Assembly (NCBI RefSeq): GCF_004210375.1
Contig: NC_134834.1
Coordinates: forward strand, 136,929,009-136,993,008
Length of the DNA: 64,000 bases
DNA from: Tachypleus tridentatus
Lineage: Eukaryota > Arthropoda > Merostomata > Xiphosura > Limulidae
Direction of reading: 5' to 3'
Of the stretch, positions 24,401 through 39,400 are shown piece after piece (positions within the stretch are counted from its first letter, which is position 1; every line of letters starts with the position of its first letter). The notes beneath the pieces were generated by a model, which worked only from the letters and a program-made list of their open reading frames with translations, ran no database searches and was not told the origin of the DNA. Position numbers and translations under genes: made by a program.

Positions 24401-27400
24401 AAAACATTGCAATAAATCATAGCAACTTTTTCTAATAAAGATAAAATAATTTTATTCACATGGAAAACAGAACACAGACACTTTCAAAAGAATTTTCTGA
24501 AGCAAGGTTAAAGAGCATCGAGTTACATAATAATTCTTGTATTGGAATCAAATGTCTGTACTTTAAACAAATCATAAACAAGTAAGAACCTCATATATTA
24601 TTTGAAGGTAACAAATGCTGCATAACAACATTAGATCTCTGTCTCAAAGTTTGCCTATTTGCTTTTATACTTAGTATGTTACTTAAGGTGTCTTGGTGTT
24701 CCTTTAATAGACTGACCCTGTATTAAAGAAGTAATGGTTAATATAATTCAAAATTTATGAAGTGTATTTTCACAAAATGTGGAATGTTTTTATTGATAAA
24801 AAGAAGTCTGTTGATAAGATGTGTGAATAAGTGTTTTGAATTTAAGATATGTCTTTGAAATGACAAAATTGGTCAAACTCAAACTCTGACAAGTTGAAGT
24901 GTGTTCGTGTGTGTTTTCTTATAGCAAAACCACATTGGGCTACCTATTGAGTCTGCTGAGTGAAATCAAGCCCACGATTATTGCACTGCAAATTCAAAGA
25001 CGTATCAGTGTTTGACCTGGGGACAGTTGGAATGCAAGTTAATATTAATGTGAAGAAGAAAAATAGTCTTGTTCATACAGTTTGAAAAATTGCATTTAAA
25101 TAAACTCCACAAATTTCTAGAGGTATATCTAAAATTTTCTCCAGTATTCCTGTGTATACTATCTTGTACTTTCTTCAACAAGAAATGTTGTGAAATCAGC
25201 ATTGTAGGGTAAAATGAAAAGTTGTTAACTCTGACACCAAGTTAAAAAATCCCATGTTGAATGGCACTCTCCACAAAGTTGAGGAATGCATACTTTGACC
25301 CTTATCCATGCACTTAGGGTTAACTGACAGTAATGTTTTAAATAGAATTTACAGTTAAATCTTGATGAGAAGTATGTATAAAAGTGTCTTTTTCTAATTT
25401 CTACTTACAAATGCATATATATTATTATACATAAAATATTTTAACTTCAGAAGTACTCACCTGTGTTCAGGATGTTTCCAATCAAATCTGTCATCATCTA
25501 TTATTTCTTTTAGGTTAGCTTTGTTTGGAAAAAATAATGCCAAATCTGTTGCTAAGATACAGTGCTTGATATTTCCTAATACCTTAAAATAAATCAATTA
25601 GCAACATATTTAAAACAACACACACAAATCTGTTAAGATTCAATATTAGATATATTCTTTGACCTTAAAATAATTAAGACAGCGAGTAACAGGTTTAACT
25701 GAAAACAACCAAAGAAATAATTCATTCATTATAAAGAACATATAATCCTGGGAACATTATACATGTGACTAATGTTTCAATATAATCATGCAACTTACTA
25801 AAATCTACCTAAACCACACACTCAAAGATAATACAAATCAGACATAACAAAAATCAATGAGATATGGGATGCATATATTGAAAATAAACTAACTCTAAAA
25901 TATGTGAAATTAAAAACCAATAAATAAAAAAAAATTAATACTTTTAACTAGAGACATTCAAAAATAGCTAAAAACTTGAAAATGTTGTTAACAATAGCTT
26001 ATATAGCCAATTTGAAAATTAAAAAATATGAAGGTCAACATGAACCATTATTGAAAGATTTCACAAATCATACCAATCATATATTTTAAATAACATTTCA
26101 ATAGGAAACTATTTAACTACCAAAATATCAGTAATGTACAAAAAGCTACTTGCATGGGTGATATATGCCAGGTTTAGATACTTTTTTAGAAGTTAAAACT
26201 TCTTATTTTAGATATCAAAAGCGATATTCTATTTAAACAACCATGTTTCAGTACAAGTTATAAAGTTTTATGCTTGAGAAATGCTAATTTAGTTCTTCAT
26301 TTATTTAGTCAAACTAAATGTGGCATTGTAGTGAATGTCCTTGGCTATGGATCAAAATATTCAATATTTGAGCTACCATGTTTTGTATAACACACTCTAC
26401 ACTTTCAGCTTTAGCTAATTTTAACTGAGGTCATTAAATCCACTAAGTGATTAAGAGTAGTCACACATGTGGTAAGTGTTGGTGACTAGTTGCCTTCCTA
26501 TTAGTCAGCAGTTTTAAATTAGGGATGACTAGTCTAGCCGTTCAACCCATATGCTGTGTAAGTGTTTTTTATATTGAAATCACCAATGGTACAATTATTT
26601 ATAGATTATTTTCATACTCAGAAATTACTTTGTTTTCCAGTATTAATAACACAATGTGAAGCAAATATGTTAATTAAATGCTTACCTATTGTTTAATAAC
26701 ACTGGACAACAACATTTTCTTTTCTCTGCTACTAAAAAAATTCAACTCTTTCTGATTAATTTAAGAATGCTGATTTTAAAAACCATGTTGAAAATTACTG
26801 ATCACATCTCATTTTAGAGTTTTGAAAGATTCTTTCAAAATGTTCTTGTATATCATGAAACTAACTTTTTTTAATAACATTATTTATTAATTGAAAGGCT
26901 GATACTCAATATTGTTTCTCTGGTATGTAATTCTCTCTCACTGGTCATTCCTTCTTTTTGAAATGATTTTTATCATCTCAGCTCTCAAGGAAACACAAAA
27001 AGCAGCAACAATGTTTGGTATACCTACTCTGCAGACCTAGCAAGAATGCAATAACCTTTAAATCAGCAAATATGTTCCCCTGTGGTGACCATATTTTATG
27101 GCCTCAGTTATAATCTGTATGCTTTGATAAATTTCTATCATGTTCACAGCATGAGCAATGAGAACTTATGGCTTAATGTTCCCATTGTGCAAAAATAAAG
27201 CTTTCAGACTAACTCCAGTCAATAAAAAGTCTCCATTATTGAGGATGATGTTTATTACCTAATTCTTTCATTAGTACATTGACATTTGAATATAAACACA
27301 AAGTGTCTTACATACTGTAATGCAACTTTGGTAAATCAAAACTTTTGTTCCTGGAGTTAATAAGTTCCATTACTGTAGACAAGAGCCAAGAAGTTCTCCA

Positions 27401-30400
27401 TGCTTTGATAGAATGAATCACATCATTTAGCTCTTGTGTTATCAGATGAGGCAGTTTATGCTAATGTGCCACAGAAATAGAATTACTAGATGAAGATAAT
27501 TCATTGTATTCTTCACAAGATAACTTTTCTGTTATCTAATTCGCTAGTGAATGCAGCACTAGTAAACCATCCCTGTGAGGTAATGATTTTATTGAAGATG
27601 TAATATGTGGATATTTAATGTAATGTTTAGTTTTGTGTGAATATCCAGAAACAATAGACATGCAAAAATAACAGTCAGTTATATGATCATTGGGCTCACT
27701 GTATCAAGCCAGATGTGAAAATTGTAAAACAAAACTTGGAACCCAGTATTTGTCTTTACACCCAAAATAGTCATAAAGTACCTTTACCTTGTGTGTAATG
27801 TTTTTCCTTTGTGAAACTGTAAATATATTTTCCACAAATATAACAGAAATTGTTTGATTGATTTTTGGTCTTTACTTGAAATGGAAGCAGTCAGTATTTC
27901 AAAGAATTTACGTTTACAGAACTAGAGATTTGAAAAAATCAAAGTTTTGCAGATTTTGATTATATTGTGGCTATGACATGAGGAAGCAGACTAGACTTTG
28001 TTTTGATTGTGCACAGTGTGAGACAAAGTGATCGACTGAGTGAGAGGTAAATGAGAGAGAGGTGTCCAACTCCATCCTTTTTCTGTTCAGTTAAGGGACG
28101 TCTCAAACATTCTAGGAAACTAAGCACATGGAGGTTTTGTGACTTCTGGGCAGAGGAGGTGAGCATGGGTATGAAGCAAAGGTTGTGCAATTCACTGCAA
28201 TTATATTGAGAACAAACAGCTTTTTTTTGGTAGACTGTTTTAACAGAGTATTCATGATGAAGCTTTGTAGAATGGAAGGCAACTGCCTGTTGTGGAGAGA
28301 CAAGTGTAGAGGATGACTGACCTATAGAAAAATGGCAGAAGACTTTCAAAACGTCATCCTCTATACTTGTGTCTTCACAACATATGAACAACATGTATGT
28401 GTAATCTTATGCCATCACAATAAAGTCAATCATTGAAGTTATCAAAAATGTATGCCTTTTACCCATTAAACTGTCCAAGTATACTTAACATCACAGCATA
28501 AATTTATTGCATGGAGCTGATTGCATGGTTTTATGCACAGTGCTGATAAAATGTTGAGATACTACAATAACTCAACATCCAGAGTTGATGGACAAATTCT
28601 GACTACATTCTTCAAATGAGTGCCATCAAGCTACCCTGAATCACCTGGATATTCTCCAGTAGAAAATGTTTGTTATCCAATAGAGAGAGAAATGGAAAAG
28701 GTACTTACTTGTTTGTATTCATCTGAAGTTAAGTTCTTGAAAATGTTATGTCCATCTTGCTATAAAGAAATAAACCAGAGGCACATAAAAGTATATATAA
28801 AAACACTTGTATACATGCATACATTTATACAAATATTTACAGATTAAGGTGGTTTGGTTCAAATGGTAATATTTTACAATTAGCTGTCACTTGGACTATT
28901 TAAGGATAACAAAGTCTGAACTGAAATATAAAATACCCCTAGGAGTTAAGTGGCAGGTAAGTTTATGAACTTATAATCCTATCACCTGGGATTTAATTTC
29001 TCAAGGTGGACATGGAAGAGAGCTCATTGTTACTTTTCTCTCAAACAAACAAAGAAATATAAAATATTTAACCTGTCTCTGAATTAATTAAACAATAGAC
29101 ATAATATGGTGAAGATGGTGGTAAAAGATAACTAAGGATTGACTCCAGATTACCTGAAGGATGACAAAGTTTGGTTAGAATGGTGATATAAAATACTTAT
29201 GCACTTTCTGGAATACCTGAAGGATAGACACAGTCTGGTTAAAATGGTGATGTTCTAATGTAGATGTAGTGTAGATAGCAGCTAATGGAGATGCTGATTT
29301 CACAAGAAATTGATTAGTCTTTCCTCTATGATCTAAGTCATGACACAAACATGCTACAAAAAGTGCCAATTCCTGCAGAAATGAAGATATTTCCTGTGTT
29401 AACACAATGTAATTTTATATCTACAAATTGTAAGCTCAATTCATTTTTCATACTATGAATTAAGTATTTAATCAGAAATTTAATCTTGTAATTTGAAATA
29501 GCATTTTGGAAATGGTTTGAAAGATTATAACAACATTGAAATTGCAACTTGAGATGTAATAGATTTTTCAATTGATCAGTAGCCTCTGGTTCTAATAACC
29601 TACTTGAGCAAATGAAATTTGAAAATATTGGCATTGCTACAGCATTATACATATCTTTGTTTCAATGAAAGAATAAGAAAAGTATTTCTGTTTTTAAATT
29701 ATAATAATTTTTACTGTTAACAAAAATATAGGCCATTGCAGTAGTAGCATTTTTCTTTATAATTCTTTGTACTTTAAAATCATAAGTGCAAGTACAATTT
29801 GAAAAAGTAATACTATAGACTAACCTCTAAAGGCTTGAAAGTTCCCCGTGATTTTTTAATGATAACATACATAGCATTAGCTACACTAAATCCATGAGCC
29901 CAATTGTGATATGGAACACGACGATAGTTCTTTCGTATTGTTAGGGTGAAACGAACAAGACTGTCTTGGTCAAACCTAAGAATGCAATTCATTGTACAGA
30001 TATATTAGTAATATAACAATATTTGATTTAGTTTAAACTAATGTGAGTGTACAAGGTGAAACTTAAGGATTTAATATCTTATACAAACAGACAAATTAAT
30101 AACATTTTTTATTTGGTTAGGTTTAAATTGACATAAATCTATTAATATATAACAACATTTTAACTTTTGAAGTCCAATGACTATAAAAATGAAAGCTGCC
30201 TACTTTTGAAGTCCAAATAATTCTACAAACATATGAATTGCTGCTAAAACCTTTTGATCAGAGTCCAAGGAGTATGGACAAAACCTGAAACTGATAAAAG
30301 CAATTATGAATCATCAGAAATGTAAAGTATCAATGAATATGATTTACACCTACAATACATACCACTGTATGTTTTCACCACCAAAAAAATAATTCTATTG

Positions 30401-33400
30401 GCAATTAATATGGTTTGAATTCTGGTTTTGTTTACTTTTCATTAACTGTAATATTTATATTTTAACTCAAAAATATTTTTTGAACTTTTATTATGTTGTA
30501 ACCTCAAATCTATTTTCTACAGTCTTTTAAACATTTTACTAATAAGAATATAGTGGATAAATAATATAGATTTGATGAAATAAAAACTGTATAACCTGAG
30601 TGCTTTCTGTAGGTAAACCTTTCTTTTTCAGGGACAGATTGTGTATGTTGTTTCACAGATAACATTTCTGGAGCTAAATATTTTTATGCTACAGTAAAAC
30701 CAAACATTGTGAGACAGCAATTTCTACTTTCATTTTGTTATGGTTTTGTTTACCATTTATTTATTATTCCTTCTGTCATTTAGTTCAGCTATGAATTTTT
30801 ATTTACATCAAAGTATTAACTCACATTCTAGTTCCAGTACGTTGAATTTGAGTATGTTTGTATTATGAAACTGACAAATGCTTCCCTTAACAATAATATA
30901 CAGACACCAATGTGGTGAAAGATTATGTAAGTTGGTTACTCACATGAGATGTAACCTTATGGACTTACCACTAACTAAAAACACCACCTTGATCTTTAAT
31001 GATATAGTTAGGCCAAATTATTGTTTATTGTTACTTGATATTGTAATTAAAGTGGCTTAATTTTCGAATACTGTTTGTTTCAGACTTTGGCATTTTCTTC
31101 CTCTCATTCCATTTTGTAATTCCTTTATTTATTGAAATTAATAACACTGATACTTCTGTCCTGGCCAGGAACATATTTATTAGCTTCTTTTTTTTTTTTT
31201 TCACTAGATAAAACTTGTATTCCAATTGTTTGAAAGTTTTACTTTGGATTTCTATTGTTGTTATAGTTTTATAAACTGAATTTTGTTTTTGTCCAGTACA
31301 ACCTCATCCTCAAAAGAAGAAAAATAACAATGTCAATATCAGGAAATCCAAAGTAATAAATACATGCAAAAGAGCTTACATGTTGTCATACAGACTTGTT
31401 AAAATTACACTATAAAATAATTGTATTTCAATTATTGTGATTGTATAATACAAATACATATTTCAGAATAATTATATGGATTATTATTTGAATAAAAATT
31501 GTCCACCTTGTTTTTATTAGATACTTCAAATCATGGAAAGGAGCATTTTCAGGTGGTAAGAAGTTTGCATCTTTAAAACAAAGGTTGTTTTCTTTTGAAA
31601 GCATTTAGCTTATCCCTATGAAAAATATTTATTGCTAAAAATATCTGATTACCAAACAAAACAGACTGTTTGAACGGTATCTTCTGATTACACTTACTAT
31701 CTATATCTTGTCTTTCAGAAATCAAAAACAAAGTTCTAATTAGAAACGTTTTTCTCTGTTCAATTCTTAGTTAATTATTGCTTCTTTGTCTAATTAGATT
31801 GTAAAAAAGTGAATCAAATTTATATGCCCAACTTACTCATGCAAAGCAATTGCATTTGGTAAGGCAGGGGCCTGCTTAATCTCATTTACTTCTATTTCTG
31901 TACATGTGTTATGGTATGAGAGGACTTCTAGTGCCACCTTGTATTTCTTTTCAGATCGTTGAATTTTATCATATAACTGCAAGAAAAAAATGTAGGTTCC
32001 TGCTAGTAAGACAAACATTGTTGTTTTTTACATTAATAATCATACACACTTTAATCTCATGATGATGAGAAATCTACTTGATGTAAATATGTATTCTCAT
32101 GACAACTGGTATGGGTATTAAAGTTTTAAATTAAAATAAAGTACAGAGTAAAGTACAAAATAAACTACACTTTAATTTGTTAAAATAATTAAAAACCAAT
32201 GTATTCTTGAATTTTTTTTAACAAAGCATTTATGGTAGTATATATTCAGAGAACGACTGCATTCAGCAAAACCGATGAGTTCTTAAAATATAGGACTGTC
32301 TCCAAGAGATCACCATTTTAAAGTTTCTTTTTAATTCATTGCACTTTTAATCAGATTTAAGATACAGGCTTACAGTGGTTAAGACAGAACTGTCACATTA
32401 TTTATGTTATTGCTCATCTATCTCCTTTAAAAAGATGTTAATTAACTCTGTACATGAGCATAATATTTTCAAATTCTCACTACAGCCTACAATAACTAGG
32501 ACTTAAGTTACTGGTAAAAAGTTTCTTGATGACTGAATTTGTAACAAAAAATAAACTTATGGTTTACAGCCTTTAAGCTGGCAAAACACAATCTGTTAAT
32601 TGGTAGATGGTGAAATGAAATACTAAATAACTAAAACTGATAATAATTTTAATCATATCTTTCTTTATTTGCCCTATGCAGGATTTAAGTACAAAATGTA
32701 TTTAATAGCACTTCAACTGTTTGCTTTTTAATGTTGTCAATAAAGTCATTTTACTCAGTACCAGAGCTTAGGTTGTAAGAGTTTATAACATTCATTTTAC
32801 TGGAACCTACAACTCAGAAAACAAGATAAGCAGTGGCATAATAAAATACAATATAACGCTTCTCTACTGCATTGACATTACTGGCACTGTAAGTTTTGCT
32901 AACTACTTTCATTTGTATGAGAGTTCTTTTCCTTTCTAGTTTGTTTTACTTTATCTTATTCTCCCTTATGTTTCTTCTTCTCTTCCTTTCATTTATTTTC
33001 TTTTTCATTTTATTCAAGTTCCAATTTTCTCTTCCTATTACTACTTATTTTCTCTCTATATCTAAGTTTTGCCATCTAGAAAAATGCCTACTTTGCTTGC
33101 CCAATAGTATTTTGTCCAAGCAATACTGTGTTGTAAGCCAAACCAATCTGCTAAGCTCTTGAGTTGAGTGAAAGGCTTTGTAGTGGCATGCAACATGCAA
33201 AAATGTGCATTTGAAATGCTGTAAATTACTCTTCTTAAGCAAGAGGTTGCCCTAATTGGACAGTACTAACAATGAAAGGATGAAAACAAAAGTCTAGATG
33301 GAAGTAGGTCATGGAAACTTGAAGAATGATGATGAAACGTTGTAGGATGGACAGAAACTGCCTGTTGTGAACACACAAGTGTAGAGGACAATGTTTCAAA

Positions 33401-36400
33401 AGTCTTCTGCCTTTCGTCTTCAAGTCAGTATGTGTGTAGGTGTCGTCAGTCTTTTATAGTATCCTGGGGGATTGTGGAGAGCATGTTATGATTGGTTGGA
33501 TTATCACTGTTTCTGATTGGAGAAGAGATTTCCAGTAGATTCAACCAATGGCAGCCACACATTACTCACCTCTAATATAGAATCTCTGTTTAGTAAAGGT
33601 TTAACAGTGTTAATATAAAATGATTCTTTGATTTTTCTTGTCTTTCAGAATTTGTCTGTGTCGACTATTTTAGTTTTCTCCCAGTTTATTCTGTGTCAAG
33701 TTGACGTGGCATGCTCTGCAATGGCTGAATTTTGTGTTTTCGTGAGTCTTGTACTATCTTTATGTTATTTTATTCTTGTCACGAGTTTTCTTCCTGTTTC
33801 TCCAATGTATGTGTTGCTGCAGGAATGCAGAATTTCATAGATGATATTTTTGAGATTCTCTTTGGTAGATCACTGTTTGTTTTTACCAGAATAGACTTTA
33901 AGGTATTGTAGGATTTCTACTGGACTTCTATGTTGAAGTTTTTGGCTGTGCATTTGTGTTTTTCACTGAAATGTTGTAGGTATGGTTGGTAAATGGTGGT
34001 AACTTTCTGATCTTTTCTTTCTCTTGTGGTCTTCTTCCAGGAGTTTTTGATGAAGGAGAAAGTGTAACCATTCTTTTTCAAACTCTCTACGATCTTTTGT
34101 CATATCAATGGATATCTTATCACAAATGTTTTCTGCTTTTTTGTTTAGGCATTAGATAATGCCACGTTTTATTGAGGTTCGATGATTGGACTGGAAGTGT
34201 AGGTATCTGTCCGTGTGGGTGGGTTTTCTATATACAGTTGTGGTTATTTATCTTGCTTGTTTGATGATGAGTATGTCAAGAAACGATAGACTGTTTTGTT
34301 CCTCTATTTCCATGGTGAAGTGGATTCTTTTGTCTATAGAATTTAGATGTTCTAAGAAGACTGGAATGTTTCATGACCGTGGGGCCAAATAACAAAAATG
34401 TCATTAACATAATGTCTGTAGAAACTTGTTTTTATTGGTGTGGATAAAAGGGCTTTTCCTTCAAAGTCTTCCATGAAGATTGGACAGAGTAATGATCCCA
34501 TGACGAGACCATCTGTTTGTTTGTAAAATTCCTCGTTGTATTGAAAACAGGTTGATTGTAGGCAAATGGTTGTTAGTTCCATTATGGCGCATATTTTCAT
34601 ATCTGTTCTGTGTGGTAGAGAGTTGTCATTCAGCAGTCGTTGTCTGGTGATGTGAAGGATTTCTGAGGTTGGAACATTGGTAAATAGATCTGTGGAATTT
34701 GATGTGTAGCTTTCTGAGTTGTCCTATGAAATCTGTCAAGTTTTGAATGTGATGTTCATTGTTTCCTTGTAGTGGAGATAAGATAGGTACTAGGGAAGTA
34801 TCCAGGTGATGGCAAGGTGAGTTTAGAGCACTGATGATAGGCCTTAGAGTTATATTAGGTTTGTGTTCCTTAGGTAGTCTGTAGAATTGAGGAGGGAAAT
34901 TTTCCTTGGATCTTAAGTCTTTGGTTAGTTTTTTGTTGATTAAGCCTTGTTTCTTTAGTTTGTTCAGCATTCTATTGATGAGTCTCTCTGTCTTTTCTGT
35001 AGGATCTTTAGTGATCTCTTTATACTGGTGTTTGTCTAGTAACTGTTTGATCTTTATGTCATAATCATTGACGTCTAGGATCACTATACTGTTTCCTTTA
35101 TCTGCAGGTAGAATCTTGATGTTGTTATCTCGTTTTAGATGGTTCAGTGCACTGCATTCGTGTTTATTGATGTTCGGTTTTGGTTTTTTGGCCTTCCTGA
35201 GGATGGTGTAAGTTTGATGAGTAAATTGTTCAGCCATAGTGTTCAGAAGGCTTTGTGCAGCAGATTCTAAGATTGCAGCTGTGTCAACAGTTGGAACTAT
35301 GCTAGGTTGGATAGAGAAGTTTAGACCTAGGTTAAGGATCTTATTTTCTGTAGTACTTAGTACTCTCAAACTGTAATTGTGAACTATGTTTATAGATGTA
35401 GGATTATCTGTCTTGAATAGTGTGTTGAATTTTTGAACTTGTTTCTTCTTGATGTTTTCTAGGTTGGCTGTATGGCATTTGATGTAGAGGTTTAGGACAT
35501 CTAGTGCTCTAATGTTGGAGGAGAAAAGTTGTTGAAGCTCAGTATATTGTATCCCAATTTTTTGGTTAGATGGTGCTTCTTCTGTCTCTGTTCTTCTACA
35601 TGCAGTCTTAGGAGGCGTCTACTATTATTGTTGAGAACCTTTTTTTATCTTAATAGTTCTAGTGAAAGTAGTTTCTTTGAGTTTCAGAAAGTTTGGGATC
35701 CCTGCAGCATAGTAGAAAGGTCACATGATTAGATCAGTGTGAGAGATTTGTAAGGTTCTTATTGTAGTCATTGATCTTCTTGATAGAGGCTGGTCCATAA
35801 CAGCTCTTTAGATATTCTTTGATAAATTGTTTAGGCAGAGTATTCATGATGAAACTTTGTAGAATGGATGGCAACTGCCTGTTGTGGAGACACAAGTGTA
35901 GAGGACGATGTTTCAAAAGTCTTCTACCTTTTATCTTCAAGTCAGTGTGTGTGAACTCAAAACTCAAACTAACGTGGCAGGGGTTTAGTTTAGTGAGAGA
36001 GAAATCAGAAGAATTCTCTCTCCAACTAGGGTGTTCAGGAACGTTGTGGTTCTTCTTCGTCCCCTTTCGTGAAAGGTTATTAGGTTTAGTTTTAGTTATT
36101 TATTTATTAAATAATTTTTTACTCTTTTTTGGGTGAAGGAGGTCATTCTTAATGTTATCCTAGACCGAGGCAAAGGCAGCACCGGAGAGAACGGCCAGGT
36201 CCTGTCCCGAAAGGCAGAAGTCAAAGTAAATATGAACATGAACTCAAACGACCTAACTTAAAGACGAAAGGCAGAAGACCTTTGAAACGTTGTCCTCCAC
36301 ACTTGTATCTCCACAACAGGCAGTTGTCGTCCATTCTACAAAGTTTCATCATGAATACTCTGCCTAAATAACCTATCAAAAAATACTTGATGAATGATTG

Positions 36401-39400
36401 TCTCAGTGTAGGAACTGACATGCATTTGAGTTTAGGATGCAAAATATGAAATTAAGTATATGCTATGTAAAGGAGAAATAAAACTCTTTGTTTGACTAAC
36501 TCTTTGTGTTATATTTTCACCAGAAATATTATAACTTTGGGTCATTCCATGTCAAATCATCCAGGGGCTGCAGGTGACCCCCACAGAATGCCTTGAAAAA
36601 ATTCACATGTGCTCATCTACCCATATAATGAAAAATTGCCAAATATTAGATTAATATCTCTAATAGTTTCTGATTTACAGCCCTGTAAAAATTAGTTAAT
36701 TTTTTTTTATTTTTGGAGAATTCATTTTCAGGCAACATTGGCTGCTTAAAGCTGCAAGAGTAGAAGGTGGTAGAAGGCTGCAATTTACTACACTGACAGA
36801 ATTCTCACAGAATTCAAAAATGGCCTCTCTTTGTCTGATAAGTGCACCTACCGTGCAAGGCAGTAGTGCTCGCCACTATGTTCTAAGTCAAAGTGATCTC
36901 AACATAATCAAACTCGAATTTCAGAAATTTATTCAAGCTGTCTGGACAAAGCAATGTTTATTTGATGTTGTTAAGGCTAATTTATTGCCAAAGCAGTTTT
37001 TCAAACATTTCATTGTCATGATTATTGCAGTTTGGTGTGACTATAATCTTTCCCAGTTATCCCCTGTTGTAGCACTGCGCTTTTTGTATCTGATTTATCT
37101 TTGTATTTATTATATTATGAACCTTAAACTCAGCCATATCTGCATAAATGTAATGCATACACAATATATTTGCATTGCCATGTGATCTAACTAGTTATGC
37201 CAATAAATTTGTTCAAAAATTAACTAATTCTTTCTTGTTTCTTACAACTTCATTATTTAACATTGTGAAAGGCTGGTTAGAATATTTCAGTGGGATTCAT
37301 AAAATTCTGACAGGTATTTTTCAAAATTGTATGGATATATTTGCACACAGTAACACACCTGAACTGAATTTTTTTTAAAATAAAAAACGTATGGTCAGAG
37401 GATACTTTAAAAAATTACAACTCAAAAAGTAGGTTGAACACCATCCTGATTTTTTTTGTAGATCATATTCAGAGATGTAAGAATATATGTTAAAAATCTG
37501 AAAAGGCTGAATAACTGGTGACATGGTCAAACTGTGACCTGAAGTAGGGCTATTTTTGGCTAAATCATAAAAAGTTGCATGTCACTAAATATTTTTACAG
37601 GAGATCTAATAGACTTTTAATTACAACAATTGCTGATTTATCAACTGATATGTTATACGAAATTTGAAAACAAAATTAAGCTTTGTATCATATTAAGTCT
37701 TAGAGCTATGACTTATTAAATAAACCAATGTTTTTTACAATTTTGGGTTTTTTGGATGATTTTACAACCTCACTATGAAAATCCTAAGAGAGATAAACTT
37801 GGTTTGAGACCATTTTTGAATTCTGTGAGAATAATTCAGTCAGTGTAGCAAATTGCAGCCTTTTACCACCATTACTCTTGCAGACAAAAGAAAAAAGGTA
37901 GAAATATTATGTACCTTTTCAATACCACAGAAATATAATTATAATGTTTCACCAGAGCAAGCTATGTTCTTAGAAAAGAGCTCAAAATCAACCAGACTAT
38001 TGGCAAAGCTAATTAACTATACCTTTTCTCACATTTCTACTGATAAAGCTTATAATGTATTATTTCATCATTTGGGTACCTTTTCTCTTAGTGATATTTT
38101 TGCTATAGACTAGGTATGACAAACAAGCAGTCACAAGGTGACAGTATGAGTTTCCAAGAATAGGTTTTAATATTTGTACCTAGCCTTTCAGAGCACTCTC
38201 TCTTTCATCTTCATGTAAATAGAAATATAAAATTTATCTGCCCAGAAAAGGAATGTAAGTATATACATATGGTTATATATTATATACACTTTAGTTCTGT
38301 TTACACAAATTACAGTTTTAAATTGAAAAATATCACCTTTGCATGATGTAAGGCCAGTCCACAATAAGAAGCAAATGTGGCAAAGGCCTCTTCATCAGCT
38401 TTTGTGAATGGTCCATCCTCTTTGTTTACCATTTGAACAACACCAATTATACTAAGAAAAAAAGAAATTTTTAAACTTCAGGCAAACAATACTTACTTTT
38501 AGTATTCTTTCTTTTGCAAAAAATTTTAATTGTTTATTGTTTTTAGTAACAAAAACATTTTTAAGCTTGGCTGATAACTATACTAGATTAATGAGCTACT
38601 TCCCTGTGTCAGTAAATAATATAGAAATTTTGCTAAAATTAACCAGTTTCATGAAAATTTTAATTTGAAATATACCACAAACCTTCATATTCAACAATCA
38701 CATATTAAGCAATAATCATCAGTTAAGAAATATAGGATTATGTAGAATAATAGTTTACAAAAAAAGCACACTTTGTTTGTTAGAAAAATGTAACAATAAA
38801 TATCCTTCTTTCTTTCTTATGGATACGGTATGTGAGCATTAACACTTTGTTCAGTATAAAATTTTCATAAAACAAAAAACTTCATAATAATTTATGAAGT
38901 AGCAAAACAAAATTTTCTATTTCTTAAGAAGGTAGGCCAAGTGGTTAACTTCCTAGACTTTGAATCTATGGTCCATTTTTTTAACATTCAATTACATCTA
39001 TAAAAAAACTCTGCTTTGCACTATAGGGGTAACAGTAATATCTCATTATTTGGTTAAGTACAGTGCTCAACAGATGGCGATTCGTGTTGTTGTTTAGCTT
39101 CTTACCCTTCAGTCTATCAGTTTTATGTGTGTCCCAAGAACTCTTCAAGAGAGTTATGAATATATTATTTTACAATTAGGCAACTAATGTAAACAGACCC
39201 ATAGCCCAGTTGCAATCAAATGAGGGCACAATAGATCTTTAGCATAGAACATCAATCTGCTCCCAAGAGATGGAAGAGAGAACACAGAGGATGTTCAGTG
39301 TCCTTGAACATTTAATGCATAGCTGCTTGATGTGTGGGGTGAAAGTCAACTTATGGTCAAATATAAGCCTCAAGAATTTTGCCTTGGGAACCACAGGAAG

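Noticed and set aside
27960-28394. 144-codon minus-strand ORF
   Set aside because: Covers a PLE terminal-repeat piece; no domain, and the translation looks random.
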